Assembly: GCF_004000785.1 (NCBI RefSeq)
Contig: NZ_BILX01000018.1
Span: 1 to 64,000, forward strand
DNA: 64,000 nt
Source: Paenibacillus ehimensis NBRC 15659
GTDB lineage: Bacteria; Bacillota; Bacilli; Paenibacillales; NBRC-103111
Direction of reading: 5' to 3'
The stretch's first letter is position 1; each line of letters begins with the position of its first letter. The notes beneath the pieces were generated by a model. That model had not been told where the DNA came from. It worked only from the letters and a program-made list of their open reading frames with translations, and searched no databases. The translations under genes and the position numbers were made by a program. Positions 60,324 through 64,000 of this stretch are shown here, piece after piece.

Positions 60324-61562
60324 ATGACCTATAACAATCAAGAAACTGCCGGCTGGAAGCGGAGCGCGCTGGCCGGGCTGGCTATTCTGTTGACCGCCGC
60401 CGCAGCTGCGGGCTGCTCTACGGCGAATGCGGGAGAAGGCGGGGCCAAGCCGGTAAAGGTGGCCGTCGTTTCGAAGATGCAGCTGGACGGCTCGGCGGAG
60501 CAGCACGCCGATGCGGTTCCGTCCTCGCAGGCCAATGTCGTCGTCAAAACGAACGGCGACGTGGCGGAGCTGCTCAAAAAACGCGGGGACGCGGTCGCGG
60601 CGGGCGAGGTGCTGTTCCGGCTCGATTCCACGGATGCCGTCCGCAACAAGGAGAAAAACCGGTTGTCCCGGCAAAACCTCGAATCGCAATTGGACAAAAC
60701 AAGCAAGGATATTGCCACCAATAAAGGCGTCCTGAACAATACGATCGAGAAGCTGGAGCTGCAAATCGCAGATCTCGAAAAAGCGTACAATAACGCGCGC
60801 AACGACTACGATGCGGGCACGGCCCCCAAATCGCAGGTGGACAAGGCGGAAACCCAGCTGAAAACGGCCCGTCTCGATCTGGACACGGCGAAGAAGCAGC
60901 TTGCGAATCTGGAATCGGCCGATCCGCTCGCTCCGCTGCAGATCCAGATCGAAAGCACGGACCTGGCGCTGCAGGATATCGAGAAAAATTTGTCCGACTT
61001 CGACGTGAAGGCGCCGATTGGCGGGCTGTTGACGGACCTGTATCCGGAGCAGGGCGTGACGGTCGCCCCCGGTTATGTCGCGGGCGTGATTCAGCAGGTC
61101 GATCCGATCAAGCTGCATGCCGACGTGACCGAGACGACGGCGAAGCTGGTCCGCGGCAAAAAGGATATTCCGTTCGTCGTCCAGGACACGGGCGAGAAAA
61201 TGACGGGGACCGTCGCCTATATGGCCGATGTGATGAGCCCGCAAAGCAAAACCTATGTGCTGGAGCTGACCGCGCCTAACCCGGACCGGAAGCTGAAGCC
61301 GGGCATGCGGGTGAAGCTGCAGCTTGGCGGCGATGCGAAGCAGGAGGCGCTGACCGTGCCGGCTTCGGGCATTGTGAAGGAAGGCAACAATAGCTTCGTT
61401 TTCGTCCTGGCTGGCGACCATGCCGAGAAGCGCCAGGTGACGCTCGGGCGCGAGAGCGGGCCGAACCGGGAGGTGCTCGGCGGGGTGAAGGAAGGCGAGC
61501 AGGTGATCGTATCCGGGCAGCGGGAGCTGAAGGATCAAGACAAGGCGATTGTCCGCAATTGA
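60324..61562 (+). CDS. Efflux adaptor lipoprotein (RND/MacA-type periplasmic adaptor family)
   Basis: A 412-residue lipoprotein: signal peptide with lipobox AAGC (Cys about 31), barrel-sandwich halves around a coiled-coil hairpin (about 105-205, many Lys/Glu/Asn/Gln), then APIGGLLTDLYPEQGVTV and a beta-barrel plus membrane-proximal domain (GMRVKLQLGG; VSGQRELKDQDKAIV). This type usually serves RND or MacB pumps, neither of which is nearby. It lies 58 bases after the MFS gene, an unusual second adaptor in one operon. Confidence 0.87.
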   Translation: MTYNNQETAGWKRSALAGLAILLTAAAAAGCSTANAGEGGAKPVKVAVVSKMQLDGSAEQHADAVPSSQANVVVKTNGDVAELLKKRGDAVAAGEVLFRLDSTDAVRNKEKNRLSRQNLESQLDKTSKDIATNKGVLNNTIEKLELQIADLEKAYNNARNDYDAGTAPKSQVDKAETQLKTARLDLDTAKKQLANLESADPLAPLQIQIESTDLALQDIEKNLSDFDVKAPIGGLLTDLYPEQGVTVAPGYVAGVIQQVDPIKLHADVTETTAKLVRGKKDIPFVVQDTGEKMTGTVAYMADVMSPQSKTYVLELTAPNPDRKLKPGMRVKLQLGGDAKQEALTVPASGIVKEGNNSFVFVLAGDHAEKRQVTLGRESGPNREVLGGVKEGEQVIVSGQRELKDQDKAIVRN

Positions 61563-61608
61563 TGGCGCGCCGACAAACGAACGACTTAAGAACGATGGAG
61601 GACATCCT

Positions 61609-63348
61609 ATGCATACATGGAAAAGAGTAGTTTCAACGGCGCTGATTGTGTCCTTGGCCTTGTCTTTTCAAGGGGCCGTACGGGCGGAACATCCGCAGCC
61701 GGTCGTCGATGTGCGGTATCCGGCCGTGCTGTCCGATCCGCTGCAGGTGAAGGTGAAGAGCCTGCTCAGCGAACGGGCGAACGGCGGCACCCGTGTCGGC
61801 GTCGTCGTGAAAATGTATAACGTCTGGGGGAGTACGGCCCGTGTGCCGGATTACGAGCTGCGCGTCGTTACCTCGGCGGGCGTTAGCTACGTGCTTAAGC
61901 CAAGCGGAGACAATCCCGGCTCCGTCCCGGCGTCTTCTTCGGTCGAGCTTAGCTATATGGCGCAAATTGACCGTTCCGATGCCGTGCAGCCGGCCGATCT
62001 CGTGTGGGTTGACGTGAACAAAGACGTCTACCCGAAGGTGGAAACCTCCATGTTGAAGCTGCCGGTAAGCGGCTTGGTCTGGTACGGGGACGCGGCGGAT
62101 AACGGTTCGATTCCCGTCACAGAATGGGGGACGCCGTTCGCGATACCCGGTATCGAGTCCTCTTTGATCTATACCCCGGTCGGCTTCACCAAACAATTCA
62201 AGGATGGGGCGCCCGTCGAGCTGCTTCAGCTGCTGGTGACCAATACCGGTACACAGGCTGAAACGGTTCCCGCGTTTACGGTGGACGGCAAGGCGGCGGG
62301 ACAAACGTACAAAGGGTCCCGCCAGGAGCAAGCGGCCGTCAGCGTCGATCCGAACGAGAAAAAATATTTGTATGTATCGATTCCGTACGAAGCCGACAAG
62401 CCGCTCGAAAGCTTGACCGTGCAGACGCCGGAGAGCTACAAGATTCCGAATCGGACGGATGCGGCGGCAGCCGTAAGCTATTCCGTCGGGCGGCTGCGCA
62501 TAGCGCTCCCCGAGGCACAGCCCGGCAGCCCAAGCGGGCTGCCTACCGTAGAAGGCTTCGGCACGCGTCTGGCGTTCGATCCGCTGAACAGCGCGGTGCA
62601 TCCCGACCTGGCCGTATCGGTCACGGACTTCCGGCTGTACGAAAACAAAGGGCAGAGCTATCGGACGGGCGTCGTAAAGCTGAAGCTTGCGAACGGCGGC
62701 GACAAGCCGGTTCCGGTACCGCAGCTGGCGGCGGAGCTGATCGGCGCGGGCGGCTCCTCGTACACGGGGAGCGCGCAAAAGACGGCGGCCCAGGAAGTGC
62801 TTCCCGGAACGGCATATGTGATGAATTACACCTTCGTGCTGCCGCTGGAAGGGGCAGGGGACCGGTTTAGGCTGAAATTCAGCGACAGCAAAACGGCCGC
62901 ACCGTACAAAACGGCCATCGGACAGGTTGGTTTGAACGTAAATCAGATGAAGGACGAGGACGGAACGGCTGCTTTTTATCCTTATGCGCTTAAGGTGAAA
63001 GATTGGTCGCTGGCCTACACGACCGGCACGAACCCGCTCACGAAGTCGTATACGTATACGTACAAGCTGAAGTGGAACGTCGATCTGACGACGACCGAGC
63101 CGGTCATCGTGGACGGCGGTTATTCCAAGCTTCAGCTGGTGATCGAAGGCAGCGATACCCGCGAGGTCGCCAGACAGACGCTCAGCTTGACGGGCGAGGG
63201 GCGCGTGGAGAACGGCGAACAGTCGATTTACTTTACGGACACGCCGTCGGATCAGTTCGATCATCCGCTGACGATGCGGGTATACGAAGTGATCGACACC
63301 CCGTACGGTCCGGCCCGCCGGCTCATCGGGACGCTGCGGCAGCCGTAA
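61609..63348 (+). CDS. Large secreted protein of unknown function in the export operon
   Basis: A 579-residue protein with a signal peptide (MHTWKRVVSTALIVSLALS, cleavage after VRA at about 28) and no other membrane segment. The mature part is beta-rich and seems built of three or four similar Ig-like modules, with recurrent LLVTNTGT/KLKLANGGDKPVPVP and VELSYMAQID/YVMNYTFVL strands of the DUF-type 'extracellular beta-sandwich' sort. Starts at ATG 61609 behind GGAGG, 46 bases after the adaptor gene. No enzyme motif seen. Probably part of the same operon. Confidence 0.75.
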   Translation: MHTWKRVVSTALIVSLALSFQGAVRAEHPQPVVDVRYPAVLSDPLQVKVKSLLSERANGGTRVGVVVKMYNVWGSTARVPDYELRVVTSAGVSYVLKPSGDNPGSVPASSSVELSYMAQIDRSDAVQPADLVWVDVNKDVYPKVETSMLKLPVSGLVWYGDAADNGSIPVTEWGTPFAIPGIESSLIYTPVGFTKQFKDGAPVELLQLLVTNTGTQAETVPAFTVDGKAAGQTYKGSRQEQAAVSVDPNEKKYLYVSIPYEADKPLESLTVQTPESYKIPNRTDAAAAVSYSVGRLRIALPEAQPGSPSGLPTVEGFGTRLAFDPLNSAVHPDLAVSVTDFRLYENKGQSYRTGVVKLKLANGGDKPVPVPQLAAELIGAGGSSYTGSAQKTAAQEVLPGTAYVMNYTFVLPLEGAGDRFRLKFSDSKTAAPYKTAIGQVGLNVNQMKDEDGTAAFYPYALKVKDWSLAYTTGTNPLTKSYTYTYKLKWNVDLTTTEPVIVDGGYSKLQLVIEGSDTREVARQTLSLTGEGRVENGEQSIYFTDTPSDQFDHPLTMRVYEVIDTPYGPARRLIGTLRQP

Positions 63349-63371
63349 TCGTTCATGGCTTTAGGCTTGTG

Positions 63372-63423
63372 GAAAGTTCCGCCTGCAAGGTCTTGATAAG
63401 ACTTTGCAGGCGGGACTTTTTTC
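63372..63423 (+). terminator. Terminator after the secreted protein gene
   Basis: AAGTTCCGCCTGCAAGGTCTT pairs imperfectly with GACTTTGCAGGCGGGACTT, followed by TTTTTCTTT. Confidence 0.85.
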
Positions 63424-63459
63424 TTTGAAGAATGAAGCCAAGAGCGGGGGCGGTTTCAA

Positions 63460-63488
63460 TTTACGCTTTGGGGAAAAAACGGTATGAT
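63460..63488 (+). promoter_or_regulatory. Promoter of the dehydrogenase gene
   Basis: TTTACG (63460-63465), 17 bases, TATGAT (63483-63488). Confidence 0.55.
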
Positions 63489-63565
63489 GGAGATAATTGG
63501 GCCAAGCTTCGTCCTGTCGGATGATCGGGCGGAACGGGACTTTAGGACTGAGATGGAGGACTGGA

Positions 63566-64000
63566 ATGGAGCAGATTGTCGTACTCGACGGCTATACGCT
63601 GAATCCCGGCGATTTGAGCTGGGAAGGGCTGGAACGACTGGGATCCGTCGCTCTGTACGACCGGACGCCGGTCGGAGAGATTGTGGATCGGGCACGAGAG
63701 GCCGGCATCGTGCTGACGAACAAAACGCCGCTGTCTGCGGAGACGATTGCGCGGCTGCCGAACCTTCGTTACATTGGGGTGCTGGCGACGGGATACAACA
63801 TTATCGATACCGAAGCGGCAAAGGCGCGGGGCATTGTCGTAACCAACGTGCCGGATTACGGTACCCAGGGGGTGGCGCAGTTCGTGTTCGCCCTGCTGCT
63901 GGAGCTGTGCCAGCGCGTGGGGCGGCACGACGAAGCGGTGAAATCCGGGGAATGGAGCGCTTCCCCGGATTTCAGCTTCACGAAGACGCCGCTCGTGGAG
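63566..64000 (+). CDS. D-2-hydroxyacid dehydrogenase (3' end outside window)
   Basis: The first 145 residues of an NAD(H)-dependent D-isomer 2-hydroxyacid dehydrogenase: catalytic-domain start IVVLDGYTLNPGDLSWEGL, TNKTPLSAETIARLPNLRYIGVLATGYNIID, and PDYGTQGVAQFVFALLLEL. Similar to glycerate/hydroxypyruvate reductases. The Rossmann GxGxxG motif and active-site His lie beyond the edge. GGAGG precedes ATG 63566 by six bases. Confidence 0.87.
   Translation, partial: MEQIVVLDGYTLNPGDLSWEGLERLGSVALYDRTPVGEIVDRAREAGIVLTNKTPLSAETIARLPNLRYIGVLATGYNIIDTEAAKARGIVVTNVPDYGTQGVAQFVFALLLELCQRVGRHDEAVKSGEWSASPDFSFTKTPLVE

Noticed and set aside
61633..63264. A 543-codon frame antisense to the secreted protein
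   Set aside because: Shadow frame; the plus-strand gene has a signal peptide, ribosome binding site and terminator.

Overview
The window reads as chromosome of an endospore-forming, Gram-positive bacterium of the Bacillota, most likely a Paenibacillus or close relative. This is inferred from an alpha/beta-type small acid-soluble spore protein, strong AGGAGG-type ribosome binding sites with many TTG/GTG starts, T-box, c-di-AMP and cobalamin RNA leaders, CIRCE- and Zur-like boxes, and the overall gene content. I see no rRNA, tRNA, CRISPR array, intact insertion sequence or prophage.

Layout. 1-8.7 kb: a LysR regulator cut by the window edge, a DJ-1/PfpI protein, class I fructose-bisphosphate aldolase, a nucleotidyltransferase-like protein, a FusB-type EF-G-binding protein with an elaborate attenuator-like leader and a coupled MFS exporter, then a MarR/MFS pair with matching operators, and a serine hydrolase. 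8.9-18.4 kb: a lipoprotein, an MFS/HxlR divergent pair, a two-component system facing a membrane protein plus membrane-anchored multicopper oxidase, and a LysR/EamA pair. 18.5-25.3 kb: an Rrf2 regulator with two identical-type operators controlling an AbrB-family membrane protein and an isochorismatase-like hydrolase, a leucine T-box in front of leuA, a YbaK-type deacylase, and htpG behind a CIRCE element. 25.3-29.1 kb: an epimerase, a small XRE regulator, a gene-poor stretch, a LysM-CAP secreted protein behind a c-di-AMP riboswitch, and a small membrane protein. 29.2-38.2 kb is a metal region: FecCD-type permease, ATPase, binding lipoprotein and a ferrochelatase-like enzyme in one operon; a Zur-box COG0523 GTPase with an L33 paralogue; a cobalamin riboswitch in front of a [2Fe-2S] ferredoxin-like protein; a CDF efflux pump and a FetAB-like ABC pair. 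38.3-44.5 kb: a probable sugar catabolic trio, an AgrC-like membrane domain without a kinase, a decayed gene, a radical SAM protein and the spore protein gene. 44.6-51.1 kb: a coherent anaerobic unit with an FNR-like site placed at about -41.5, containing a hemerythrin-like protein, a 44-residue zinc-ribbon protein, adhE, pflB and pflA. 51.1-64 kb: a secreted discoidin/peptidase protein, an HD-GYP protein, an FCD regulator/MFS pair, two divergent MarR regulators, a yhbIJ-yhcA-like export operon extended by a second adaptor lipoprotein and a large secreted protein, and the start of a D-2-hydroxyacid dehydrogenase.

Recurring theme: exporters (six MFS proteins, one EamA) sit next to their own regulators (MarR, HxlR, LysR, FCD), and several operons carry visible cis-regulatory RNA or palindromic operators. 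The least expected items are the fusB-type leader, the anaerobic operon with its tiny zinc-ribbon gene, the ferrochelatase-like enzyme inside an uptake operon, and the mixed HlyD/MFS/adaptor/secreted-protein operon.
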